A stretch of DNA of 64,000 nt from Mycobacterium colombiense (lineage in GTDB: Bacteria > Actinomycetota > Actinomycetes > Mycobacteriales > Mycobacteriaceae). The stretch's first letter is position 1. Every line of letters begins with the position of its first letter. Below the pieces are notes generated by a model, which was not told the origin of the DNA, searched no databases, and saw nothing but the letters and a program-made list of their open reading frames with translations. Shown here in pieces: positions 54,242 through 62,731 of this stretch. The translations under genes and the position numbers were made by a program. The stretch is taken from assembly GCF_001665835.1 (NCBI RefSeq), contig NZ_LZSX01000014.1:1-64000 (forward strand). The letters are read 5' to 3'.

Positions 54242-54955
54242 ATGACTCAATCCATACAGCAACCCGTCGCGATTGTCACCGGTGCCTCGCGCGGCTTCGG
54301 AAGTGCGGTTTCCGCCGCCCTGCTCGAGCGCGGCTGGACCGTCGTCGGCGATGCCCGGCGCGCCTCTGAACTGGAATCAACTGCCCTAGAACTGAATTCA
54401 AGGAATTTCATCGCGCTGCCCGGTGACGTCACCGACGCGTCGCACCGTGCCGAGTTGGTCGCGGCAGCATCGGTCGGGCCACTTGGCCTGTTGGTGAACA
54501 ACGCCAGCCGGCTGGGGCCCAGCCCGCAACCGGTCCTCGCCGATTACCCCGCGAGCGAGTTGTGCACGGTGTACCAGACCAACCTGTTCGCGCCGCTGGC
54601 CCTGATCCAGGCCACGTTGCCGACGCTGGCCGAAAACGCCGGCGTGATCGTCAATCTGACCTCCGACGCCGCCGTCGAACCGTACCCCGGCTGGGGAGGG
54701 TATGGCTCGTCGAAGGCCGCGCTCGACCAACTATCAGCCGTCCTAGCCGCCGAGACGCCCGCGGTGCGCGTGTACGCCTTCGACCCCGGCGACATGCGTA
54801 CCGAGATGCACCAGGCCGCCTTCCCGGGCGAGGACATCTCCGACCGTGCAGCGCCCGCGTCCGTCGTGCCGGCCTTGCTGCGATTGCTCGATACGCGCCC
54901 GGCTTCTGGCCGCTACCGCGCCGCGCATCTGGCGCTATCCGGAGCGCAGCAATGA
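54242..54955 (+). CDS. Short-chain dehydrogenase/reductase, SoxR-divergent
   Basis: 237 residues from ATG 54242. NAD(P) motif TGASRGFG (about 14-21), NNAS (about 86-89), catalytic Ser in VNLTSDAA and YGSSK (Tyr-x3-Lys, about 159-163) make a classical SDR. The TGxxxGxG motif is followed by ARRASE, suggesting NADPH preference, but this is a weak inference. Divergent from soxR, so probably a SoxR target acting on quinones, carbonyls or redox-cycling compounds. It overlaps the next gene by ATGA. Confidence 0.88.
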   Translation: MTQSIQQPVAIVTGASRGFGSAVSAALLERGWTVVGDARRASELESTALELNSRNFIALPGDVTDASHRAELVAAASVGPLGLLVNNASRLGPSPQPVLADYPASELCTVYQTNLFAPLALIQATLPTLAENAGVIVNLTSDAAVEPYPGWGGYGSSKAALDQLSAVLAAETPAVRVYAFDPGDMRTEMHQAAFPGEDISDRAAPASVVPALLRLLDTRPASGRYRAAHLALSGAQQ

Positions 54956-56013
54956 CCGCCTCCAGGACGCCGGCGAGCCCGCAGACGCATTTCCACCGCG
55001 CGCCGACGTCGGATGCCACCGAGCCGCCGGAGGTCCGCGGCGTCGCCAGGGACGCGGTGAAGCTGCTGGTCGCCCGACCGGGCAGGGTCGACCACGCGCG
55101 ATTCAGCGACCTCGGTGACTACCTGCGACCGGGCGATCTACTGGTGGTGAACGACTCGGCCACCCTGCCCGCCGCCGTCGATGGCGACCGCGCCGGACGG
55201 CCGATCGCCATTCACTTCTCCACGGCACGCGCCGCCCTGGTCTGGGTGGTCGAACTCCGGCCGGCGGGCAACGCGGTGGGGCACCTGACCGACATCCGGC
55301 CGGGCGAACGAATCGAAATGCCGGGCGGCGGAGCCCTTGTCATCGAGTCCTCCTACCCGGACCCGGGGATCAGCGGGGCACGGTTGTGGGTCGCGCGAGT
55401 CGTTGTGGAGGGTGACGCCGCGTCGTATCTGGCCACGCACGGCCGGCCCATCCGGTACTCGTACGTGCCACGGCCGTGGCCGCTGCACTACTATCAGACG
55501 GTTTTCGCCAGACGACCCGGCAGCGCTGAAATGCCGAGTGCGGCACGGCCGTTCAGTACAGAACTAGTCACCGACCTGGTGGCCGCCGGCATCGCGATCG
55601 CGCCGATCACGCTGCACGCGGGGGTGTCGTCGGCGGATGCGGGCGAGCCACCGGTCGCCGAACCCGTCCACGTGCCCGCCGCGACTGCGCGACTGGTGAA
55701 CTTCACGCGCGCGACCGGCGGACGGGTGATCGCGGTGGGAACCACGGTGACGCGCGCCCTGGAGTCCGCCGCTACCGCGGACGGCCTGGTGCGCCAGGTG
55801 GAGGGCTGGACGGATCTGGTGCTTGGGCCCGACCGGCCGTGTCGTGTCGTCGGCGGCCTGGTGACCGGCTGGCACGATGCCGGCGCCTCGCATCTGTTGT
55901 TGCTGGAGGCGGTCGCCGGTCCCGAGCTGGTCGCCAGGGCGTATCGGGAGGCGGTGGAACACGGCTACCTGTGGCATGAATTCGGCGACAGCGCGCTGCT
56001 CCTGCCCGGGTGA
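54952..56013 (+). CDS. Diverged QueA-like protein (tRNA ribosyltransferase-isomerase family)
   Basis: ATG 54952 overlaps the SDR stop and gives 353 residues, the length of QueA. Family segments are clear: FSDLGDYLRPGDLLVVNDSATLPA (about 51-74), YYQTVFARRPGSAEMPSA (about 180-197), PITLHAG (218-224) and GGRVIAVGTTVTRALESA (257-273). However, the QueA APTAGLHF motif reads MPSAARPF (194-201), and the C-terminal NFHLP-type motif reads GWHDAG (306-311). Canonical QueA makes epoxyqueuosine in tRNA from SAM. Loss of these residues, and its place in a SoxR cassette, argue for a different substrate. Confidence 0.82.
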   Translation: MTASRTPASPQTHFHRAPTSDATEPPEVRGVARDAVKLLVARPGRVDHARFSDLGDYLRPGDLLVVNDSATLPAAVDGDRAGRPIAIHFSTARAALVWVVELRPAGNAVGHLTDIRPGERIEMPGGGALVIESSYPDPGISGARLWVARVVVEGDAASYLATHGRPIRYSYVPRPWPLHYYQTVFARRPGSAEMPSAARPFSTELVTDLVAAGIAIAPITLHAGVSSADAGEPPVAEPVHVPAATARLVNFTRATGGRVIAVGTTVTRALESAATADGLVRQVEGWTDLVLGPDRPCRVVGGLVTGWHDAGASHLLLLEAVAGPELVARAYREAVEHGYLWHEFGDSALLLPG

Positions 56014-56060
56014 AGCGACCACTTAACACCCGTCAAGTTTGGCGGCGGTACAGTCTGCGC

Positions 56061-57578
56061 ATGCAGATCCGCCCATATGTCGGCGCCGACAAAGCTGCTG
56101 TCATCCTGTACCCATCCGGAACGGTCGTCACCTTCGACGACCTCGAGGCCCGTGCCAATAGGCTGGCGCACCGGTTCCGCGAGGCGGGTCTGCGCGAGGG
56201 CGACACCGTCGCCATCCTGATGGAGAACAACGAGCACATCCACGCGGTGATGTGGGCGGCTCGTCGCAGCGGTTTGTACTACGTGCCGATCAACACCCAC
56301 CTGACCGCGGCAGAGGCGGCCTACATCATCGACAACAGCAGCGCGAAGGCGATCATCGGGTCGGCGGCGCTGCGCGACACCCTCGCTGGCCTGGCCGAGC
56401 AGCTGCCGGGCGGGCTGCCGGAACTGCTGCTGATCGCCGACGGTGACCTGCCCGGCTGGGAGCGTTACCCGGACTGCGTTGCCGGTCAGCCCGATACCCC
56501 GATCGACGACGAGATCGAGGGCGACCTGCTGCAGTACTCGTCGGGAACCACCGGCCGGCCCAAGGGCATCAAGCGCGAATTGCCGCACGTGCCACCGGCC
56601 GAGGCACCCGGCATGATGTCCGCACTGGTCGGTTTCTGGATGACGCCCGACTCGGTCTACCTCAGCCCGGCTCCGCTGTACCACACGGCGCCCTCGGTGT
56701 GGTCGATGAGCGCGCAGGCCGGCGGCATCACCACGGTGGTGATGGAGAAGTTCGACGCCGAAGGCTGCCTGGACGTCATCCAGCGACACCGCATCACGCA
56801 CGGCCAGTTCGTCCCGGCGATGTTCACCCGCATGCTGAAACTGCCTGAGCAGGTTCGTCATTCGTACGACCTGGCCAGCCTGCAGCGGGTGATGCACGCC
56901 GCGGCTCCGTGCCCGGTGGAGATCAAGAAGCAGATGATCGACTGGTGGGGGCCGATCATCGACGAGTATTACGCGTCCTCGGAGGCGCACGGGTCGACGC
57001 TGATCACCGCGGAAGAGTGGCTGGCGCATCCGGGTTCGGTCGGCAGGCCCATGGGGGGCGCCGTGCACATTCTCGACGAGCACGGCAACGAGCTGCCGCC
57101 CGGGCAGGCCGGCGAGATCTACTTCGAGGGCGGCTATTCCTTCGAATACCTCAACGACGCGGCGAAAACCGCCTCATCGCGCGACAAGCACGGCTGGGCC
57201 ACCGTCGGGGACATCGGCTACCTGGACGACGAGGGCTACCTGTACCTGACCGACCGCCGTCACCACATGATCATCTCCGGCGGGGTGAACATCTACCCGC
57301 AGGAGGCCGAGAACCTTCTGGTCACCCATCCCAAGGTGCTCGACGCCGCGGTGTTCGGGGTGCCCGACGACGAGATGGGCCAGCGCGTGGTGGCGGCCGT
57401 GCAGACCGTCGACCCGGCCGACGCCACCGACGAATTCGCCGACGAGCTGACGGCGTGGCTGCGAGACCGGTTGGCGCACTACAAGTGCCCGCGATCGATC
57501 GCCTTCGAAGCGCAGCTGCCGCGCACCGATACAGGCAAGCTCTACAAGAACGGGCTGATCGAGAAATACTCGGTGTGA
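56061..57578 (+). CDS. fadD4: Acyl-CoA synthetase FadD4
   Basis: ATG 56061 (MQIRPYVGADKAAVILYPSG) gives 505 residues; an in-frame GTG at 56010 would overlap the previous stop and add 17 unconserved residues. Adenylate-forming enzyme: the P-loop-like YSSGTTGRPKGIKRE (about 170-184), DEYYASSEAHG (about 302), TVGDIGYLDDEGYLYLTDR and the C-terminal catalytic Lys in LPRTDTGKLYK. An orthologue of Rv0214. It activates a fatty or sterol-derived acid to its CoA ester. TACAGT 7 bases before the ATG could be the -10 of a leaderless transcript. Confidence 0.93.
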   Translation: MQIRPYVGADKAAVILYPSGTVVTFDDLEARANRLAHRFREAGLREGDTVAILMENNEHIHAVMWAARRSGLYYVPINTHLTAAEAAYIIDNSSAKAIIGSAALRDTLAGLAEQLPGGLPELLLIADGDLPGWERYPDCVAGQPDTPIDDEIEGDLLQYSSGTTGRPKGIKRELPHVPPAEAPGMMSALVGFWMTPDSVYLSPAPLYHTAPSVWSMSAQAGGITTVVMEKFDAEGCLDVIQRHRITHGQFVPAMFTRMLKLPEQVRHSYDLASLQRVMHAAAPCPVEIKKQMIDWWGPIIDEYYASSEAHGSTLITAEEWLAHPGSVGRPMGGAVHILDEHGNELPPGQAGEIYFEGGYSFEYLNDAAKTASSRDKHGWATVGDIGYLDDEGYLYLTDRRHHMIISGGVNIYPQEAENLLVTHPKVLDAAVFGVPDDEMGQRVVAAVQTVDPADATDEFADELTAWLRDRLAHYKCPRSIAFEAQLPRTDTGKLYKNGLIEKYSV

Positions 57579-57581
57579 CCG

Positions 57582-58541
57582 ATGTTCCGGGTGGTCGACC
57601 TGTCGAGGGCGCCGCAGGACGGCCCGCCGTCGCCGCCCGGGGTGATCGTCGCCGTCGGCTCGGCCGCCGAGATCGTTGAAGCCGGATCCTGGCTTGACGC
57701 AGCAACTTTCACGCTGACCGAGGATCAATGCGCCGACCGGCGTGTGGTCACCGTCGATTCGGTGCCGGCGACGGTGGACGAGTTGAGGGCGCGCTGCCGG
57801 CGCTGGCCGCACGCCAGCGCCATCTGCGACGACGTCTTGCGCGCGGTGGATCCGCTCGGCCCGACGCTGTCCGGGGTGGTGACGGAGTCGTTGGCGTACT
57901 CGACCCTGCAGGCCGGCCCGGAGTTCGCGCAGTGGTTGCGCGAGCGTGGCCCGGGCCGCATGCCCGAGATCCCCGACCCGGTGCGGGCGACCCGCGACGG
58001 CGACGTCGTGCGAATCGCGTTCAACCGGCCGCAACGGCACAACGCGTTCTCCACCGATGCCCGCGCCGCGCTGTTGGAGGCGCTGGCGGTGGCGCAGCTG
58101 GATCCCTCGGTCACCGGCGTCGTGTTGAGCGGCAACGGCCCGTCGTTCTGCAGCGGCGGTGACCTGGCCGAATTCGGCACCTTCGCCGACCCGGCGAGTG
58201 CGCACCTGGCCCGTACCCGCTACAGCCCCGCCCTGGCGCTCGATGCGCTGGCCGCCCGGCTCGGCCGCGCGTGCCGGGCCGAGGTGCACGGCCGGGTGAT
58301 GGGCAGCGGACTCGAGATGGCGGCGTTCTGCGGGTGGGTCAGCGCCCGCGACGACGCTCTGTTCGGGCTACCCGAGCTGGCGTTGGGGCTGCTTCCCGGG
58401 GCCGGTGGCACGGTCAGCGTCACACGGCGGATAGGCCGTTGGCGCACAGCGTATCTGGTGTTGACGGGTCGCACCGTCGACGCGGAGACCGCGACGGCCT
58501 GGGGGCTGGTCGACGAGACCCGGGATCAGAAGCCCGGATAG
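57582..58541 (+). CDS. Enoyl-CoA hydratase/isomerase-family protein with N-terminal extension
   Basis: 319 residues from ATG 57582, 3 bases after the fadD4 stop. The crotonase domain begins only at about residue 130 (VRATRDGDVVRIAFNRPQRHNAFS). Oxyanion motif SGNGPSFCSGGDLAEF and both catalytic glutamates (GSGLEM, FGLPELALGLLPGAGGT) are present. The first ~128 residues have no family I recognise and contain Cys and acidic stretches. Probably works with FadD4 in a beta-oxidation-like pathway. I recall no gene at this place in M. tuberculosis. Confidence 0.85.
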   Translation: MFRVVDLSRAPQDGPPSPPGVIVAVGSAAEIVEAGSWLDAATFTLTEDQCADRRVVTVDSVPATVDELRARCRRWPHASAICDDVLRAVDPLGPTLSGVVTESLAYSTLQAGPEFAQWLRERGPGRMPEIPDPVRATRDGDVVRIAFNRPQRHNAFSTDARAALLEALAVAQLDPSVTGVVLSGNGPSFCSGGDLAEFGTFADPASAHLARTRYSPALALDALAARLGRACRAEVHGRVMGSGLEMAAFCGWVSARDDALFGLPELALGLLPGAGGTVSVTRRIGRWRTAYLVLTGRTVDAETATAWGLVDETRDQKPG

Positions 58542-58996
58542 GTGGTGGTGGTCGTCGACGGGATGTTGGAGACAACCGCCGCCATGAACCCGAACCACGT
58601 GACGATAACGCCGATCACCGCGGCGACGACGCCCACGATGGCGCCGATGATGGCCCACTTCTTGGCATTGTTGGACGCCTCGTGGGCCTCGGCGTAGCGT
58701 CCCTGAGCCCACAGCCCGGACACCTTGTTGGAGTAGACGATCGACACGATCCCGAACGGCAGGCAGCAGAGCACGGTGCACAGGATCGCCCAGACCAGAT
58801 AGTTCTCGGGTTCCTGCCAGCCCGGCTGGGGCGCAGGCCATCCCGCGGGTGGCGGCTGGCCCTGCCACCCCGGCGGCTGCTGAGGCTGCCACCCGGCCGG
58901 GTGCTGGCCCTGCCATTCCGGTTGCTGGCCTTGCCATTCCGGTTGCTGCCCCGGCCATTCTGGCGAACCTCCGGGCGGCACGGGGGGATAACTCAT
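58526..58996 (-). CDS. CD225/dispanin-family membrane protein
   Basis: ATG 58996 (MSYPPVPPGGSPEW) gives 156 residues. The first 65 residues are Pro/Gln/Trp-rich with near-repeats of GQQPEWQ. Then come the CD225 signature NYLVWAILCTVLCCLPFG, IVYSNKVSGLWAQGRYAEA and ASNNAKKW, and a second helix (about 120-145). Dispanin family: two helices, one re-entrant, often in proteins of unknown role in actinobacteria. The last 16 bases overlap the enoyl-CoA hydratase end tail to tail. Confidence 0.85.
   Translation of the reverse strand: MSYPPVPPGGSPEWPGQQPEWQGQQPEWQGQHPAGWQPQQPPGWQGQPPPAGWPAPQPGWQEPENYLVWAILCTVLCCLPFGIVSIVYSNKVSGLWAQGRYAEAHEASNNAKKWAIIGAIVGVVAAVIGVIVTWFGFMAAVVSNIPSTTTTTYPGF
58905..58966 (-). 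repeat. 21-base tandem repeat coding for GQQPEWQ
   Basis: About three imperfect copies of a 21-base unit (core GCCATTCCGGTTGCTG on the plus strand) encode consecutive GQQPEWQ heptads in the N-terminus of the CD225-like protein. The number of copies may differ between strains. Confidence 0.6.
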
Positions 58997-59124
58997 GGCG
59001 GCTGCCTTTCCCTGTAATTCCCTCGGCCGGCGAACAGCTTTATTCCATACCGGATTGCCGGCCGGAGAAGTCAGGCAAATATACAGCAAACTTTGTTCTC
59101 GGGCCGTGAGATTGGTGAGCCGGA

Positions 59125-60276
59125 TCAGATCCCGCCCCGCGTCACCAGTTGCCGGGCAATCACATTGCGCTGGATCTCGTTGGTGCCTTCACCGACGATC
59201 ATCAGCGGCGCGTCCCGGAAGTAGCGTTCGACGTCGTATTCGGTGGAATAGCCATAACCGCCGTGGATTCGCACCGCATTCAGCGCGATCTCCATGGCGA
59301 TTTCGGAGGCAAACAATTTGGCCATCCCGGCTTCCATGTCGCAGCGTTCGCCGCTGTCGTATCGCTCGGCGGCATACCGGGTGAGCTGGCGGGCCGCGGT
59401 GAGTTTGGTCGCCATGTCGGCCAGGTAGTTACCGATCGACTGGTGCTGCCAGATCGGCCGGCCGAAACTCTCGCGCTGCTGGGCGTAGGCCAGCGCGTCT
59501 TCAAGCGCGGCGGTGGCAACGCCCAGGGCGCGGGAGGCCACCTGGATGCGTCCCGTCTCGAGCCCTTTCATCATCTGTGAAAAGCCATCGCCCGCAACGC
59601 CACCCAGCAACGCCGTGCGGGGCACCCGGAAGCCGTCGAACGACAGCTCGCAGGACTCGACGCCCTTGTAACCCAACTTCGGCAGGTCCCGCGACACCGT
59701 CAGGCCCGGCCCGTGCTCGACGAGCACGATCGAGATCCCCTTGTGCCGCGGCCTGGCATCCGGGTCGGTCTTGCACAACAGGGCGATCAGCCCGGAACGG
59801 CGCGCGTTGCTGATCCAGGTCTTGGACCCGTTGATCACCAGGCCGTCGGCATCGTCGGGGTCGGGCAGCGCGGTGGTCGTCATGTTCTGCAGGTCCGAGC
59901 CGCCGCCGGGCTCGGTCAGCGCCATGGTGGCGCGCACCTCGCCGCTGGCCATCCGCGGCAGGTAGGCCCGCTTCTGGTCCTCGGTGCCGAACAGCGTCAG
60001 CAGCTTGGCGACCACGGTGTGCCCGCCCATCGCACCGGCCAGGCTCATCCAGCCGCGTGCCAGTTCCTCGGTGACCCGCACGTAGCACGGCATGGACACC
60101 GGCGAACCGCCGTACTCCTCCGGAACGGCCAGACCGTAGATGCCGATCCGCTTCATCTGCTCGATCCACGCCTCGGGGTAGGTGTTGGCGTGCTCGACCT
60201 CGCGAATGCCCGGCTTGACGTCGCGGTCGATGAACGCCCGCACCGTGGCGACCAGCATCTCTTCTTCGTCGTTCAC
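59125..60276 (-). CDS. fadE3: Acyl-CoA dehydrogenase FadE3
   Basis: 383 residues from ATG 60276. FAD-binding acyl-CoA dehydrogenase with MALTEPGGGSDLQNM (about 118-132), the C-terminal IHGGYGYSTEYDVERYFRDA and the catalytic Glu in VGEGTNEIQR. An orthologue of Rv0215c (about 357 in M. tuberculosis). It performs the first oxidation step of beta-oxidation; chain-length preference is unknown. Its 5' side carries a tandem 55-base repeat. Confidence 0.94.
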   Translation of the reverse strand: MNDEEEMLVATVRAFIDRDVKPGIREVEHANTYPEAWIEQMKRIGIYGLAVPEEYGGSPVSMPCYVRVTEELARGWMSLAGAMGGHTVVAKLLTLFGTEDQKRAYLPRMASGEVRATMALTEPGGGSDLQNMTTTALPDPDDADGLVINGSKTWISNARRSGLIALLCKTDPDARPRHKGISIVLVEHGPGLTVSRDLPKLGYKGVESCELSFDGFRVPRTALLGGVAGDGFSQMMKGLETGRIQVASRALGVATAALEDALAYAQQRESFGRPIWQHQSIGNYLADMATKLTAARQLTRYAAERYDSGERCDMEAGMAKLFASEIAMEIALNAVRIHGGYGYSTEYDVERYFRDAPLMIVGEGTNEIQRNVIARQLVTRGGI

Positions 60277-60296
60277 CTGTAATCACCCTCCAGCCC

Positions 60297-60409
60297 TGAT
60301 GGTGACGACCCGCTTCGCCCGGCTTCGCCGCGCTCGCGATCGCCACGAAGTTGATGGTGACGACCCGCTTCGCCCGGCTTCGCCGCGCTCGCGATCGCCA
60401 CGAAGTTGA
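60297..60409. repeat. Two tandem copies of a 55-base repeat
   Basis: The unit beginning TGATGGTGACGACCCGCTTC at 60297 repeats exactly from 60352, and the match runs to 60409. The unit is GC-rich with internal CTTCGCC repeats. Its reverse complement (GAAGCCGGGCGAAGC type) resembles interspersed MIRU/VNTR elements of the M. avium complex, from memory. It lies in the 179-base gap between fadE3 and the Rv0216 gene. Confidence 0.85.
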
Positions 60410-60455
60410 CCCTCGATTCCACCCTTGATTCCACAGCCTGCCAGCATGGGGCGTT

Positions 60456-61472
60456 GTGACTAGTGACGGGTATGCGGGGATTCGCGAGGGCGGGCCGTAC
60501 TTCGACGACCTCGCGGTGGGCCAGGTGTTCGACTGGGCGCCCTCGATGACGTTGTCGTCCGGGCTGGCAGGCGCGCACCAGGCGATCGTGGGGGACCGGC
60601 TGCGTCTGGCACTGGACGCCGATCTGTGTGGGGCGGTGACGGGCCTGCCCGCGACGCTGGCGCATCCGGGGCTGGTGTGCGACGTGGCGATCGGGCAGTC
60701 GACGTTGGTGACCCAGCGGGTCAAGGCCAACCTGTTCTATCGCGGCCTGGTGTTCCACCGGTTCCCTGTCATCGGCGATTCGCTCTACACCCGCACCGAA
60801 GTGGTTGGCCTGCGGGCGAATTCGCCCAAGCCGGGCCGGGCGCCGACCGGGCTGGCGGCGCTGCGGATGATCACGATAGACCAGGCCGATCAGCTGGTGC
60901 TCGACTTCTACCGGTGCGGCATGCTGCCCGCCGGCCCGGATTGGCAGCCCGACAGAGCGCCGCACGATGATCTGTCCGCCATCGGCGTCGACGTGCCCGG
61001 CCCGGCCCACGATCCGACCGCGCAGTGGGACGGCGCGGTGTTCCGCGACAAGGTGCCCGGTCCACACTTCGACGCCGGCCTGGCCGGTTCGGTGCTGCGC
61101 AGCACCGCCGACGTGGTCAGCAGCGCTCCCGAGCTCGCCCGGTTGACCTTGAATATTGCTGCCACGCATCATGATTCGAGGGTCGGCGGCCGCCGGCTGG
61201 TGTACGGCGGGCACACCATCGGGCTGGCGCTCGCGCAGGCGAGCAGGCTGCTGCCCAATCTGGTGACCGTCCTGAACTGGCAATCCTGCGATCACACCGG
61301 GCCCGTGCACGAGGGCGACACCCTGTACAGCGAGCTGCACATCGAATCCGCCGAGCCGACCGATCACGGCGGCGTGCTGGGACTGCGGTCGCTGGTGTAT
61401 GCGGTCGGCGACACCGCCGGTGAGCCGGACCGTCCGGTGCTGGACTGGCGGTTTCACGCGTTGCAGTTCTGA
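60456..61472 (+). CDS. Double hot-dog hydratase-like protein (Rv0216 orthologue)
   Basis: 338 residues from GTG 60456. Two MaoC-like hot-dog halves: the first (about 10-160) with YFDDLAVGQVF, the second (about 190-335) with GGRRLVYGGHTIGLALAQASRLLPN and NWQSCDHTGPVHEGDTL. The M. tuberculosis orthologue Rv0216 has a solved double hot-dog structure related to R-hydratases. Likely acts on acyl-CoA or a related thioester; activity not proven as far as I know. Confidence 0.92.
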   Translation: MTSDGYAGIREGGPYFDDLAVGQVFDWAPSMTLSSGLAGAHQAIVGDRLRLALDADLCGAVTGLPATLAHPGLVCDVAIGQSTLVTQRVKANLFYRGLVFHRFPVIGDSLYTRTEVVGLRANSPKPGRAPTGLAALRMITIDQADQLVLDFYRCGMLPAGPDWQPDRAPHDDLSAIGVDVPGPAHDPTAQWDGAVFRDKVPGPHFDAGLAGSVLRSTADVVSSAPELARLTLNIAATHHDSRVGGRRLVYGGHTIGLALAQASRLLPNLVTVLNWQSCDHTGPVHEGDTLYSELHIESAEPTDHGGVLGLRSLVYAVGDTAGEPDRPVLDWRFHALQF

Positions 61473-61525
61473 GCCCCGGGTTTGCCGCGCGCCGCGGCGG
61501 CGCGGGCCGCGCGCACAATGGGGGC

Positions 61526-62731
61526 GTGAGTTCGGTTTCGTCAGAGGGAGAGTCCCGGCAGGTCAAGGAGTGGGGGAGCAGCGGGCTGGCCTACTTGACC
61601 GGCCTGCCCGACGGTCCCGCCGACTTCTCCCGCGCCAACGTGCTGACCCGCGCGTGCGACGTCGCCGCGGCCACGGGTGACCGGCTGGGCATCGACGTCG
61701 ACGCGGCGAGCCTGTTGACGGGGCGGGCCGCGATGCTGGGGCTGACCCGCGGCGGGCAAGTGTCGCCGGGGGGCGCCACCCGCCTGCTCGCCGCCCGCGA
61801 TGGCTACTGGGCGCTCACCCTGTCGCGCGCCGACGACCTCGACGCCGTGCCGGCGCTGCTGCAGGCCGATGGGATAGCCGCCGACCCGTGGCCGGAGCTG
61901 CAACGCTGGGCCGCCGCCCGCCCGGTGGCCGAGATCGTCGACCGGGCCGGGCTGCTGGACATTCCGGCGGCGGGCCTGGGCGAGGCCCCGCCCACGCCGG
62001 CACGGATACGCACGAAAGGATCGCGGGCTGCGCCGCGGACACCGCGGGATCTGCTGGTGGCCGACCTGTCCTCGATGTGGGCGGGCCCGCTGTGCGGGCG
62101 GCTGCTCGCCCACGCCGGCGCGACCGTCGTCAAAGTCGAAAGCCCACGCCGCCCGGACGGCACCCGGGGCGGACATCGGGCGTTCTTCGACTGGGTCAAC
62201 GGCGAAAAGCTCAGCTATGAGCTCGATTTCGACGGCCAAGCCGAAGAATTGCGGGAACTGCTCGCGGTCAGCGACGTCGTCATCGAAGGCTCCCGCCCGG
62301 CGGCGCTGGCGCGCCGAGGGCTCAGCCCCGACGACATCGCGCCGCGCGCGGGCCGAATCTGGTTGCAGATCACCGGCTATGACGGCTTGCGGCCGGGATT
62401 CGGCGACGACACCGCGGTGGCCGGTGGCCTGGCCGGCACCAGCGCCCAGGGGCCGGTATTCTGCGGTGACGCCATCGCCGATCCACTGAGCGGACTGGAA
62501 GCCGCCCTGGCGGTGGGCGAATCGCTGGGCCGCGGCGGCGGCGAGCTGATCCGCGTATCCATGGCCGGGGTCGCCGCGGCCTACGCGGCGCTGCCGGTCG
62601 AGCCGTCGGCGTCGTCGGCGCCGGTGTCGACACCGGCGGCCCCGACCGCACCGCATCCCGCGTCCAAACCGGGCGCCGACAACGAGGCGGTGCGCCATCT
62701 GGTCGCCCAAAGACAGGTACTGTCATGCTGA
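61526..62731 (+). CDS. CoA transferase family III (CaiB/BaiF) with reversed halves
   Basis: 401 residues from GTG 61526. The typical CaiB N-terminal core (ADLSSMWAGPLCGRLLAHAGATVVKVESP) lies at 179-207 instead of near residue 10, and GDAIADPLSG (314-323) holds the probable catalytic Asp. The protein ends soon after. Residues 79-155 (SPGGATRLLAARDGYWALTL, ARPVAEIVDRAGLLDIPAA) look like the C-terminal half of the family. Related actinobacterial proteins share this plan as I recall. It transfers CoA between acids; substrate unknown. Overlaps the amidohydrolase gene by 7 bases. Confidence 0.8.
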   Translation: MSSVSSEGESRQVKEWGSSGLAYLTGLPDGPADFSRANVLTRACDVAAATGDRLGIDVDAASLLTGRAAMLGLTRGGQVSPGGATRLLAARDGYWALTLSRADDLDAVPALLQADGIAADPWPELQRWAAARPVAEIVDRAGLLDIPAAGLGEAPPTPARIRTKGSRAAPRTPRDLLVADLSSMWAGPLCGRLLAHAGATVVKVESPRRPDGTRGGHRAFFDWVNGEKLSYELDFDGQAEELRELLAVSDVVIEGSRPAALARRGLSPDDIAPRAGRIWLQITGYDGLRPGFGDDTAVAGGLAGTSAQGPVFCGDAIADPLSGLEAALAVGESLGRGGGELIRVSMAGVAAAYAALPVEPSASSAPVSTPAAPTAPHPASKPGADNEAVRHLVAQRQVLSC

